From contig NZ_JBEXAC010000003.1 in the NCBI RefSeq assembly GCF_040567655.1, forward strand, positions 1 through 64,000: a DNA stretch of 64,000 nucleotides, written 5' to 3'. The DNA comes from Chitinophaga sp. H8 (GTDB lineage Bacteria; Bacteroidota; Bacteroidia; Chitinophagales; Chitinophagaceae). Made by a program: the position numbers and the translations under genes. Each line of letters begins with the position of its first letter. Positions within the stretch are counted from its first letter, which is position 1. The notes beneath the pieces were generated by a model. The model was not told where the DNA came from. It did no database searches and saw only the letters and a program-made list of their open reading frames with translations. Positions 34,915 to 42,112 of the stretch are shown here, piece by piece.

Positions 34915-36195
34915 TCAGACCACCTTCAATTCTTGCCTTTTATCCCAATGCATTTTTAATAGCTTAGCATGTTCATCAGGGGTCAGTTTAATATATCGTA
35001 AAAATGATTTATCTGTTTTGTGTCCAGTAATTGCCATGATTGTAATTACTGGGGTGCTTGCCAGGTATTCATTTGTAGCAAATGATCTTCGGGCCGTATG
35101 GGTACTAATAAGTGACCATTTAGGGTATGTCTGGATGATTTTATTACCTCCTTTAGTATAGGTAATAGTTATTAATGTTGTAAAGGCGGAAACTAATTTG
35201 CCTATCTCCTTTAGGTACTCATTCATCTTTTGATTACTGATAACCTTTGGTAAAGCATAATTGTATTTTTTACGAATCCTTTCTACTACCGGATGTACTG
35301 GGATTACAACTTTACTACCTGTCTTGGTTTGTCTTATTTCTATAAAACCATCTTTTATATGTTCAGGGCTTAATATTGAGTAATCCGAAAAGCGTAAACC
35401 AGTAAAGCAACCAATCAGGAATAAATCCCTTGTACGGTCTAACCTCGGATTTTGTGACAAGTCTAACTGCTCTATTAACTTTAATTCCTGTTCATTTAGA
35501 TAAATACTATCACTTTCCTCCTTTGGTTTAAAGAAGTAAGCACTTTCAAAATCAGTACAAACATTAATCCCCCTGCTTTTAGCCTCCCCCAATATTGTTA
35601 TGATCCGCTTAATATGGTCACCAATCGTATTAATACTTAGCTTTATTTTTGTCGTCAGATAACCTATGTAATCCCCATGAAACCTAATATCTATTGTATC
35701 AAAGTCAATTTTTCGGCCATAGGATTTTTGAAACTCTTTTAAATGATTTAAGGTAGTTATATAGCCTTTATTGGTATTGGGTGATATTTTTTGTTTGGTG
35801 GCAGGGCTTATGCGCTCTCCTTTTTCTGACCGGGTATTAAAATCCTCATAATAAGAAAAGAAGGTTATCTCTTTAGGCGTTTCCTTTCTCCCTAAGGCTA
35901 CATCTAACAAATCTTTAAATATCGCAGGGGAGGGGATAGTGCTATTGTCATTCAGGTATTTACGGTAAGTTGTTTTTATTATCTGCTCTATGCTGTCCAG
36001 GCGGGCGTTAAATTCTGAATATTCGGGAAAATCTTTAGGCGCCTTAATAGCTCTATGTGTTTTTTTACTCCAATAACTGGGATGTATGTTTTCGGGGAGG
36101 TAATATTTTAAAGTAGCGGCTTCGTATGTGATCCGTGCAAATATGCTGGTAGGGGCACCTGCATCGGGCCTTTTGAGATAAAGTTTAATTTCCAT
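34915..36195 (-). CDS. Tyrosine recombinase (island integrase)
   Basis: A 426-residue integrase with an N-terminal arm-binding region, a SAM-like core-binding domain (about 110-215) and a catalytic domain carrying the full set: Arg268 (TGLR), Lys291, His366 and Arg369 (HTARR), His392 (ITGHK) and the nucleophile Tyr401 (LRYIKL). It is close in design to Bacteroidota element integrases. It reads away from the adjacent tRNA-Lys(CTT), the usual arrangement for tRNA-specific integration and excision. Confidence 0.95.
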   Translation of the reverse strand: MEIKLYLKRPDAGAPTSIFARITYEAATLKYYLPENIHPSYWSKKTHRAIKAPKDFPEYSEFNARLDSIEQIIKTTYRKYLNDNSTIPSPAIFKDLLDVALGRKETPKEITFFSYYEDFNTRSEKGERISPATKQKISPNTNKGYITTLNHLKEFQKSYGRKIDFDTIDIRFHGDYIGYLTTKIKLSINTIGDHIKRIITILGEAKSRGINVCTDFESAYFFKPKEESDSIYLNEQELKLIEQLDLSQNPRLDRTRDLFLIGCFTGLRFSDYSILSPEHIKDGFIEIRQTKTGSKVVIPVHPVVERIRKKYNYALPKVISNQKMNEYLKEIGKLVSAFTTLITITYTKGGNKIIQTYPKWSLISTHTARRSFATNEYLASTPVITIMAITGHKTDKSFLRYIKLTPDEHAKLLKMHWDKRQELKVV

Positions 36196-36230
36196 TGATC
36201 AGGATTAAAAGGTTAACAAATTGTTTTACG

Positions 36231-36270
36231 GTGTACCCCAATATTGCTTGGGGTACACGTTGGGGTACAC
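36231..36270. repeat. TGGGGTACAC arm-type repeats, right end
   Basis: GTGTACCCCA (36231-36240, inverted), TGGGGTACAC (36249-36258) and TGGGGTACAC (36261-36270) lie upstream of the integrase start. With the two GGGGTACA copies near the left end, the element has five of these words close to its ends. This is consistent with arm-type integrase or excisionase binding sites and with integrase promoter autoregulation. Confidence 0.65.
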
Positions 36271-36339
36271 GAAAAGTTAATTTCTCTTTTTCTCTCTTTA
36301 TCGCTCTTTCTTCTGAAAGGCACGTCCAGTAAAGAAAAA

Positions 36340-36370
36340 CGCCCAACCTTAGTAATACTAAGATTGGGCG
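36340..36370 (-). terminator. Terminator after tRNA-Lys(CTT)
   Basis: CGCCCAACCTTAGTA and TACTAAGATTGGGCG form a 15-bp stem with a single wobble/mismatch. On the minus strand the stem is followed by TTTTTCTTT. It is 14 nt beyond the tRNA and supplied by the island, so the interrupted tRNA keeps a terminator after integration. Confidence 0.75.
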
Positions 36371-36383
36371 AATTAAGTTTTTA

Positions 36384-36400
36384 GTGACCCCCCTGGGGCT
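36384..36400. repeat. Right attachment repeat (17 bp) within tRNA-Lys
   Basis: GTGACCCCCCTGGGGCT is identical to 27386-27402. It covers the acceptor 3' strand and part of the T arm of tRNA-Lys(CTT), so integration rebuilds an intact tRNA gene. Confidence 0.88.
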
Positions 36401-36458
36401 CGAACCCAGGACCTACTGATTAAGAGTCAGTAGCTCTAACCAACTGAGCTAGGGAGTC
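36385..36458 (-). tRNA. tRNA-Lys (anticodon CTT)
   Basis: The minus strand folds as acceptor GACTCCC/GGGGGTC, D arm AGCTCAGTTGGTTAGAGC, anticodon stem ACTGA/TCAGT with loop CTCTTAA (anticodon CTT), T arm CCTGGGTTCGAGCCCCAGG and discriminator A at 36385. No CCA is encoded, unlike the TTT isoacceptor. It is the island's integration target. Confidence 0.95.
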
Positions 36459-36478
36459 ATGCTTTCAAAAGCAGAGCG

Positions 36479-36486
36479 CAAATTTA
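36479..36486 (-). promoter_or_regulatory. Predicted -7 element of tRNA-Lys(CTT)
   Basis: On the minus strand TAAATTTG matches the Bacteroidota -7 consensus TAnnTTTG exactly, about 20 nt before the tRNA 5' end. The -33 element is not obvious. Confidence 0.45.
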
Positions 36487-36616
36487 ATTGATCTCCCGAA
36501 TATTTCGTGCACTTTATTTAATTAAATTTGAAAATAGGGGGGAATGTGGAAAAATAGAGATGTGGATAACTATCCCCAATAAATCAATCAGTTAGCTAAC
36601 ACTTTAAAAATATTAT

Positions 36617-37795
36617 ATGGAAACAGCGTACATAGTAGCCGGATATCGGACAGCGGTAGGCAAAGCCAAACGGGGTGGTTTACGTTTTTACAGACCGGAT
36701 GATCTGGCGGTAGATGTAATTACGGGATTGCTGAAATCAGTACCACAACTGGATCCCAGCAGGGTGGATGATCTGATTGTAGGTAATGCGGTGCCGGAGG
36801 CTGAGCAGGGATTACAGATAGGACGAATGATCTCTGTACGTGCATTGGGCATTAGTGTGCCTGGAGTAACGGTTAACCGCTACTGTGCTTCGGGGCTGGA
36901 AACCATTGCTATTGCAACTGCCAAGATACAGAATGGGATGGCGGATTGTATCATAGCTGGTGGAACTGAAAGCATGAGTCTGGTACCTACGGCAGGTTGG
37001 AAAACAGTACCCAACTATACTGTGGCCAGTACTACGCCGGATTATTACCTGGGAATGGGGCTCACCGCGGAAGCAGTGGCAAGGGAATATAAGGTGAGCC
37101 GGGAAGAGCAGGACGAATTTTCGTTTAAATCTCACCAAAAGGCGATGCATGCCATTAAGAACGGATATTTTAAACAGGGGATATTACCGATAGAAGTGAC
37201 AGATGTATATGTAGATGAGAAGGGTAAAAAGCAGCAGCGTAAATATGTGGTGGATACTGATGAAGGGCCCCGTGCAGATACATCCATGGCTGCATTGGCT
37301 AAGCTGAAACCGGTATTTGCCGCTGATGGAAGCGTAACTGCCGGGAATTCTTCCCAGACATCTGATGGTGCGGCATTTGTAATAGTGATGAGCGAAAAGA
37401 TGATGAACGAGTTGGGATTAAAGCCAATAGGCCGTTTAGTGGCCTGTGCTTCTGCAGGGGTACATCCACGTATCATGGGTATTGGTCCTGTTGCAGCAGT
37501 GCCAAAGGTGCTGAAGCAGGCTGGTAAAACGTTGCAGGATATTGATCTGATAGAGCTGAATGAAGCATTTGCTTCCCAATCAGTGGCAGTTATCCGCGAG
37601 TTGGGCATCAACCCCGATATTGTGAATATCAATGGTGGTGCAATAGCATTAGGCCATCCTTTAGGCTGCACTGGCGCGAAATTGACAGTGCAAATACTGG
37701 GAGATATGAAACGCCTGCAGAAGAAATATGGTATAGTTACTGCCTGTGTGGGCGGAGGCCAGGGGATCGCAGGAATCATTGAAAATATTACCTAA
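36617..37795 (+). CDS. Acetyl-CoA C-acyltransferase (thiolase)
   Basis: A 392-residue thiolase with the acyl-accepting Cys90 in NRYCASGLETIAIA, the catalytic His347 in ALGHPLGCTGA and Cys377 in ACVGGGQG. It cleaves 3-ketoacyl-CoA with CoA in fatty-acid oxidation, or makes acetoacetyl-CoA in the reverse direction. The N-terminal AYIVAGYRTAVGKAKRGG and the VNINGGAIALGHP block favour the degradative FadA type. It stands alone, followed by a strong terminator. No beta-oxidation partner is adjacent. Confidence 0.92.
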   Translation: METAYIVAGYRTAVGKAKRGGLRFYRPDDLAVDVITGLLKSVPQLDPSRVDDLIVGNAVPEAEQGLQIGRMISVRALGISVPGVTVNRYCASGLETIAIATAKIQNGMADCIIAGGTESMSLVPTAGWKTVPNYTVASTTPDYYLGMGLTAEAVAREYKVSREEQDEFSFKSHQKAMHAIKNGYFKQGILPIEVTDVYVDEKGKKQQRKYVVDTDEGPRADTSMAALAKLKPVFAADGSVTAGNSSQTSDGAAFVIVMSEKMMNELGLKPIGRLVACASAGVHPRIMGIGPVAAVPKVLKQAGKTLQDIDLIELNEAFASQSVAVIRELGINPDIVNINGGAIALGHPLGCTGAKLTVQILGDMKRLQKKYGIVTACVGGGQGIAGIIENIT

Positions 37796-37815
37796 AATCA
37801 GGTGTTTAATGATAT

Positions 37816-37849
37816 AACCGGCTTATAATCATTTGATTATAAGCCGGTT
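37816..37849 (+). terminator. Terminator after thiolase
   Basis: AACCGGCTTATAATCA and TGATTATAAGCCGGTT form a perfect 16-bp stem with a 2-nt gap, followed by TTTTATTTTG. A strong intrinsic terminator 20 nt after the thiolase stop. Confidence 0.85.
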
Positions 37850-38088
37850 TTTATTTTGTGGCACAGGAATGTGCACCCGGACACCTCTTTTGTATAAAAT
37901 ATTCCCGATAAATTAAACTTTTCATTAATTTGGCACTGGCAAACCTGTACCGGTTTAATACCTGTGTAGACAACCTATGAGTATCAGCTTTTTCGTTTCC
38001 CCTGAATAGTGACTGTGCCATAACGAAGAAGAAAGCAACATATCAGCAACTTGTTTATTGGATTTACCTATATAACCATATCGATTTT

Positions 38089-39720
38089 ATGGATCGCAGA
38101 CAATTCCTAACCTTAACTCCTGCACGCAATAAGCGTACAACAGTGAGCTATGCCCGTACCGCTTCCGGAATTACTCCCTATAATGGGGAATGGGATACCG
38201 CACAGGTGGTTCATTTGCTTAAGCGTACCATGTTTGGGGCTACAGGGGCAGATATTGCTCATTTCAGGGCTATGAATATGGAGCAGGCGATAGATGCACT
38301 GCTCACTCCGCAAGGAGCACCGCTTCCACCGGTAAATAATTACGGAGCTGATAGTACAGGGGTGGCGCCTGGCGCTACCTGGGTAAGAGCGCTCAAAGGG
38401 GATGAAATGCTGGAAGATAAAAGGATTGCATCGTATAAAGCCTGGTGGGTAGGCATGATGCTGAACCAGCAGCGCAGCATACATGAAAAAATGATCCTCT
38501 TTTGGCACAACCATTTTGTTACCGAAACAGGTATGGTGAAAGATAGCCGCTATATTTACCAGTATAATGCTACTTTAAGAGCAAATGCGCTGGGTGATTT
38601 TAAAGCCCTTACTAAAGCAGTAACACTGGACCCCTGTATGCTGGTATATCTGAACGGGAATCTGAATACGAAAGAGGCCCCGGACGAAAACTATGGCCGC
38701 GAATTACACGAGCTGTTTACCGTTGGAAAAGGACCGGATTCCCATTATACGGAAGGGGATGTGCAGGCTACCGCAAGAGTGCTTACCGGCTACCGTATTG
38801 ATCCGGTAAATATTACCAGTTATCTGGAAACTACCAAGCATGATAATACCAACAAGGTATTCTCTTCCTTTTATGATAATAAAGTAGTGATAGGACAAAC
38901 AGCACAGGCAGGAGCCAAGGAGCTGGATGAGTTGTTGAAGATAATTTTTGCGCAACCGGAAACTGCCAAGTTCATTTGCCGTAAGCTATACCGTTTCTTT
39001 GTTTATTATGATATTGACAGCGCTACAGAAGAAACGATCATTACGCCACTGGCAGAAGTTTTCCGTAACAGCGGTTATGATATCAAACTTACACTGAAAA
39101 CACTTTTTCAAAGCGAACATTTCTTCGATCCGCTTAATATGGCTTGTTTGATTAAGAGCCCGGTGGACTTTTGTGTTGGGATGTGCCGTGAGTTTGGGGT
39201 ACAGTTTCCTACAGATGTTACCAGTATGTATAGTGCCTGGAGCCGTATACACGACCGGGCAGCCAATATGTTGCAGAACCTGGGAGATCCACCACTGGTA
39301 GCTGGCTGGGATGCGTACTACCAGGCACCTTCTTTCCATGAATTATGGATTAATACTGACACCCTGCCCAAGCGCAACCAGCTGAGTGATATGCTGGTAA
39401 GCGATATGGGATTTGGAGGTCTCTATATAGATCCACTTGCTTTTGCCAGCTCATTGTCTGATCCGGGCAACCCGGTGACACTGATCACGGATTCCCTGAA
39501 TATCCTGTATCGTATGGGCGTTTCAGACACCGTTAAAGCGGCCTTTAAAAACTCCATATTACTCACCGGGCAAGATCCCAACAGCGACCATTACTGGACC
39601 ACAGCCTGGAATCAGTATAAGGCAAACCCCAACGACATGGCTGCCAAAAGTAATGTACACCTGCGTTTACAGGCGCTGTATAAATATATTATGAACCTGT
39701 CTGAATATCAATTGGCCTGA
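38089..39720 (+). CDS. DUF1800 family protein
   Basis: A 543-residue protein of the DUF1800 family: VVHLLKRTMFGATGADI near residue 45, then HEKMILFWHNHFVTE, ENYGRELHELFTVG, KFICRKLYRFFVYYDID and the C-terminal PPLVAGWDAYYQAPSFHELWIN. The N-terminus MDRRQFLTLTP carries a Tat-like RRxFL start, though the following stretch is not very hydrophobic. DUF1800 genes are regularly paired with DUF1501 genes, as here, in Bacteroidota and Planctomycetes. The function of the pair is not established; an exported, perhaps polysaccharide- or sulfate-related, role has been suggested by domain similarity. Confidence 0.88.
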   Translation: MDRRQFLTLTPARNKRTTVSYARTASGITPYNGEWDTAQVVHLLKRTMFGATGADIAHFRAMNMEQAIDALLTPQGAPLPPVNNYGADSTGVAPGATWVRALKGDEMLEDKRIASYKAWWVGMMLNQQRSIHEKMILFWHNHFVTETGMVKDSRYIYQYNATLRANALGDFKALTKAVTLDPCMLVYLNGNLNTKEAPDENYGRELHELFTVGKGPDSHYTEGDVQATARVLTGYRIDPVNITSYLETTKHDNTNKVFSSFYDNKVVIGQTAQAGAKELDELLKIIFAQPETAKFICRKLYRFFVYYDIDSATEETIITPLAEVFRNSGYDIKLTLKTLFQSEHFFDPLNMACLIKSPVDFCVGMCREFGVQFPTDVTSMYSAWSRIHDRAANMLQNLGDPPLVAGWDAYYQAPSFHELWINTDTLPKRNQLSDMLVSDMGFGGLYIDPLAFASSLSDPGNPVTLITDSLNILYRMGVSDTVKAAFKNSILLTGQDPNSDHYWTTAWNQYKANPNDMAAKSNVHLRLQALYKYIMNLSEYQLA

Positions 39721-39798
39721 TGGCAGAAAAACCTTGTTATGGTACCGGGTATGAAAAGAGGTAGCGGCGTCCGGCCATGATAAATAAAAAATTAACGG

Positions 39799-41382
39799 AT
39801 GAAAAGAAGAGACTTTCTCAGATATACTGCTCCTGCTGCTATATTGCCAGCTTTTATTAATGGCTTTTCTATTAAAGCATTTGGACAATCTCCATTACTG
39901 GATGCGCTGAATGCTGCTACAGATAATGATCATGTACTGGTGATGATTCAGCTTACCGGCGGTAATGATGGGCTGAACATGGTAATCCCATTGGATGTAT
40001 ATGGTAAATATCAGGCAGCGCGTTCCAATATTGCCATTGCAGAAGGGAAGGTGTTGCGCCTCGCAAATTATAACAAGGCAGGCCTGCATCCGGCGATGAA
40101 AGGTGTACAGCAATTGTATGATGAGGGAAAGGTGTCCGTGATCCAAAGTGTGGGATATCCATCTCCCAATTATTCCCATTTCAGGGCTACCGATATCTGG
40201 GTAACAGGTTCGGATGCCAACCAGGTGCTAAACAGCGGATGGGCTGGCCGTTACCTGGACAAGGAATTTGCCAATTATCCGGTTGGTTTTCCGAATACAG
40301 ATATGCCCGACCCATTGGCAATACAGATAGGTTCTATCGTATCTCCGGCTTTCCAGGGGCCGCTCATGAATATGGGGATGGCTATAACAAGTGCTACCAG
40401 CTTTTACGATCTGCTGAATGACAGACTGGACCCGGTACCCAATACCAAAGCTGGTACCGAATTAAAATACATACGTCTGATTGCGCAACAAACAGACGAT
40501 TTTGCTTCCAGTATTAAAAATGCGGCGAATAAAGTAACTAAGCAAGGAGACTATCCTGCTAATAATTATCTGGCGGATCAATTAAAAATAGTAGCCCGGT
40601 TGATTGCAGGTGGTCTTAAAACACGCCTGTACATGGTAAGTATGGGAGGCTTTGATACCCATGCCAGCCAAACAAATACAGGAGATACGTCTACCGGAAC
40701 GCACGCCAATTTGCTTGGCAATTTATCTGCAGCCATCAAAGCGTTTATGGATGATCTTACTACCCTTAAAGCTTCTAAACGCGTGGTAGGGATGACGTTT
40801 TCGGAGTTTGGCCGCCGTATAAAATCTAATGGGAGTGTGGGGACAGACCATGGTGCGGCAGCTCCTATGATCGTTTTTGGAGATTATGTATTGCAGGGCG
40901 TTTTAGGGAATTCCCCAGCTATGCCGGATGCAGCTTCTGTAAACGATAATATTCCTATGCAGTACGATTTCCGTTCTGTATATGCCTCTATACTGGAGCA
41001 GTGGTTTTGTGTAAAGCCGGAAGACCTGTCTACTATCCTGTTGAATGACTATCAGCGCCTGCCCATTGTAAGTGGTATTGCCTGCGGGCTGATCACCGGT
41101 GTGCCCGACCCGGTACAAAATGCGGGAATCAATCTTATCACTAATAATCCCAATCCCTTTACCACAAAAACATCCATTGTATACAAGACGAGCGGCGGAC
41201 ATACCATGATACAGATCTTTGATACAATGGGCCGCCTGGTGAGTGTGCCGGTTAATATGGTGCAAACACCGGGGCAATACACTATTACTTTTGATGGGGA
41301 ATACCTGGCTAATGGCATCTACTATGCCCGTTTCCAAAACGGTGCAGTACAACAGGTAAGGACAATGCTAAAAGTTAGATAA
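39799..41382 (+). CDS. DUF1501 family exported protein with type IX sorting domain
   Basis: A 527-residue protein with Tat signal MKRRDFLRYTAPAAILPAF and a DUF1501 core related to sulfatases/alkaline phosphatases (MIQLTGGNDGLNMVIPL, NYSHFRATDIWVTG, GFDTHASQTN, GMTFSEFGRRIKSNGSVGTDHG). The C-terminal 85 residues (NNPNPFTTKTSIVYK, then IQIFDTMGRLV and ANGIYYARFQNG) form a type A sorting domain of the type IX secretion system. It is therefore expected at the cell surface or outside. It begins 78 nt after the DUF1800 gene. Confidence 0.9.
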   Translation: MKRRDFLRYTAPAAILPAFINGFSIKAFGQSPLLDALNAATDNDHVLVMIQLTGGNDGLNMVIPLDVYGKYQAARSNIAIAEGKVLRLANYNKAGLHPAMKGVQQLYDEGKVSVIQSVGYPSPNYSHFRATDIWVTGSDANQVLNSGWAGRYLDKEFANYPVGFPNTDMPDPLAIQIGSIVSPAFQGPLMNMGMAITSATSFYDLLNDRLDPVPNTKAGTELKYIRLIAQQTDDFASSIKNAANKVTKQGDYPANNYLADQLKIVARLIAGGLKTRLYMVSMGGFDTHASQTNTGDTSTGTHANLLGNLSAAIKAFMDDLTTLKASKRVVGMTFSEFGRRIKSNGSVGTDHGAAAPMIVFGDYVLQGVLGNSPAMPDAASVNDNIPMQYDFRSVYASILEQWFCVKPEDLSTILLNDYQRLPIVSGIACGLITGVPDPVQNAGINLITNNPNPFTTKTSIVYKTSGGHTMIQIFDTMGRLVSVPVNMVQTPGQYTITFDGEYLANGIYYARFQNGAVQQVRTMLKVR

Positions 41383-41479
41383 GTACACAGCAGGTAATAC
41401 GTTTTAGCTTGATTTACTTGTGTTTAAATGGAAATTAATATCATTTTTTCTGTTATGGATAGGTCATAGTTATTCTTGC

Positions 41480-41510
41480 GCAACATTGTTGCAATTAATT
41501 ACTACCTTTG
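41480..41510 (+). promoter_or_regulatory. Promoter with overlapping GCAAC-N3-GTTGC palindrome
   Basis: A 13-bp palindrome GCAACATTGTTGC (41480-41492) overlaps the spacer region of a promoter whose -7 is TACCTTTG (41503-41510), an exact TAnnTTTG match. The next genes are a small exported protein and a TonB receptor with metal-type features, so a Fur/Zur-type repressor is the likely ligand of this site (inference). Confidence 0.55.
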
Positions 41511-41637
41511 CTCCGGATTAAATAGTCCTTAAATCTAAGTGCTGTAGCACATGCTATCAATAGACCACTGTATCTTTAATACAGGTTTTGTCAGGTGAAT
41601 ATTGGATAAGTAAAACTACCGGCATCAGCAGCTGAAA

Positions 41638-41970
41638 GTGAAAAAGCAACGATTACATAAGATACTGGCATACTTTCTCTTGAGCATTTTTGTGTTTCAC
41701 ACAGCTCCGAGGGAATTTATACACCAGTTTGCAGGCCATGATGATACGATGGACGTGCATGCTTTGCCTGGTACTGTCAGCTTTTCTGTTCCCCATACGC
41801 ACTGTGATTTTCTGCAAATAGAGGTGGCGCCTTTCGAGCCTGCCAGCTATTTTTATACCGCTCCAATACAACAGGTGGCATGGATATTTGCCCAGCCGTT
41901 TATGCCTGTCGTGAAACACATACCTTACCGCGACCTGTCTCCAAGGGCGCCTCCAGCATACCTGATCTGA
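41638..41970 (+). CDS. Small exported protein preceding a TonB receptor
   Basis: A 110-residue protein started by GTG at 41638. It has a basic N-terminus, one hydrophobic helix (about residues 9-24, ILAYFLLSIFVFH), a periplasmic part with HTHCDFLQIEV and a terminal RAPPAYLI. Small proteins of this design, with a His/Cys motif and a proline-rich end, often precede metal-uptake TonB receptors in Bacteroidota. The HTHC motif suggests metal contact. It shares its promoter with the receptor gene 143 nt downstream. Confidence 0.65.
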   Translation: MKKQRLHKILAYFLLSIFVFHTAPREFIHQFAGHDDTMDVHALPGTVSFSVPHTHCDFLQIEVAPFEPASYFYTAPIQQVAWIFAQPFMPVVKHIPYRDLSPRAPPAYLI

Positions 41971-42112
41971 ATTTCTTCGCTGTACAATCATCATTGTACC
42001 TGTTATGATTTATTGGCTGCCAGTTATCCTGTAACCGCAATGCAGTAAAGGCATTACTACAGGTAAAACTTGTGCAGGCAGCTGTTATTATTGATTATTT
42101 TATTTTTCTTAT

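Larger units (their letters stand above)
27386..36400. mobile_element. 9.0-kb tRNA-Lys(CTT)-inserted island (satellite-like)
   Basis: The element is bounded by a 17-bp direct repeat identical to the 3' end of tRNA-Lys(CTT), with the tyrosine integrase at the tRNA-proximal end. GGGGTACA repeats lie inside both ends. Contents are integrase, RteC-like regulator, AlpA-type HTH, P4-type SF3 helicase, TOPRIM primase, an unassigned protein, a mini-CRISPR, an Xre regulator, a small membrane protein and a response regulator. There are no structural phage genes, terminase, relaxase or transfer genes, so it must depend on a helper phage or a conjugative element. Removing one repeat copy would restore a tRNA-Lys(CTT)/tRNA-Lys(TTT) tandem pair. 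Confidence 0.85.
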
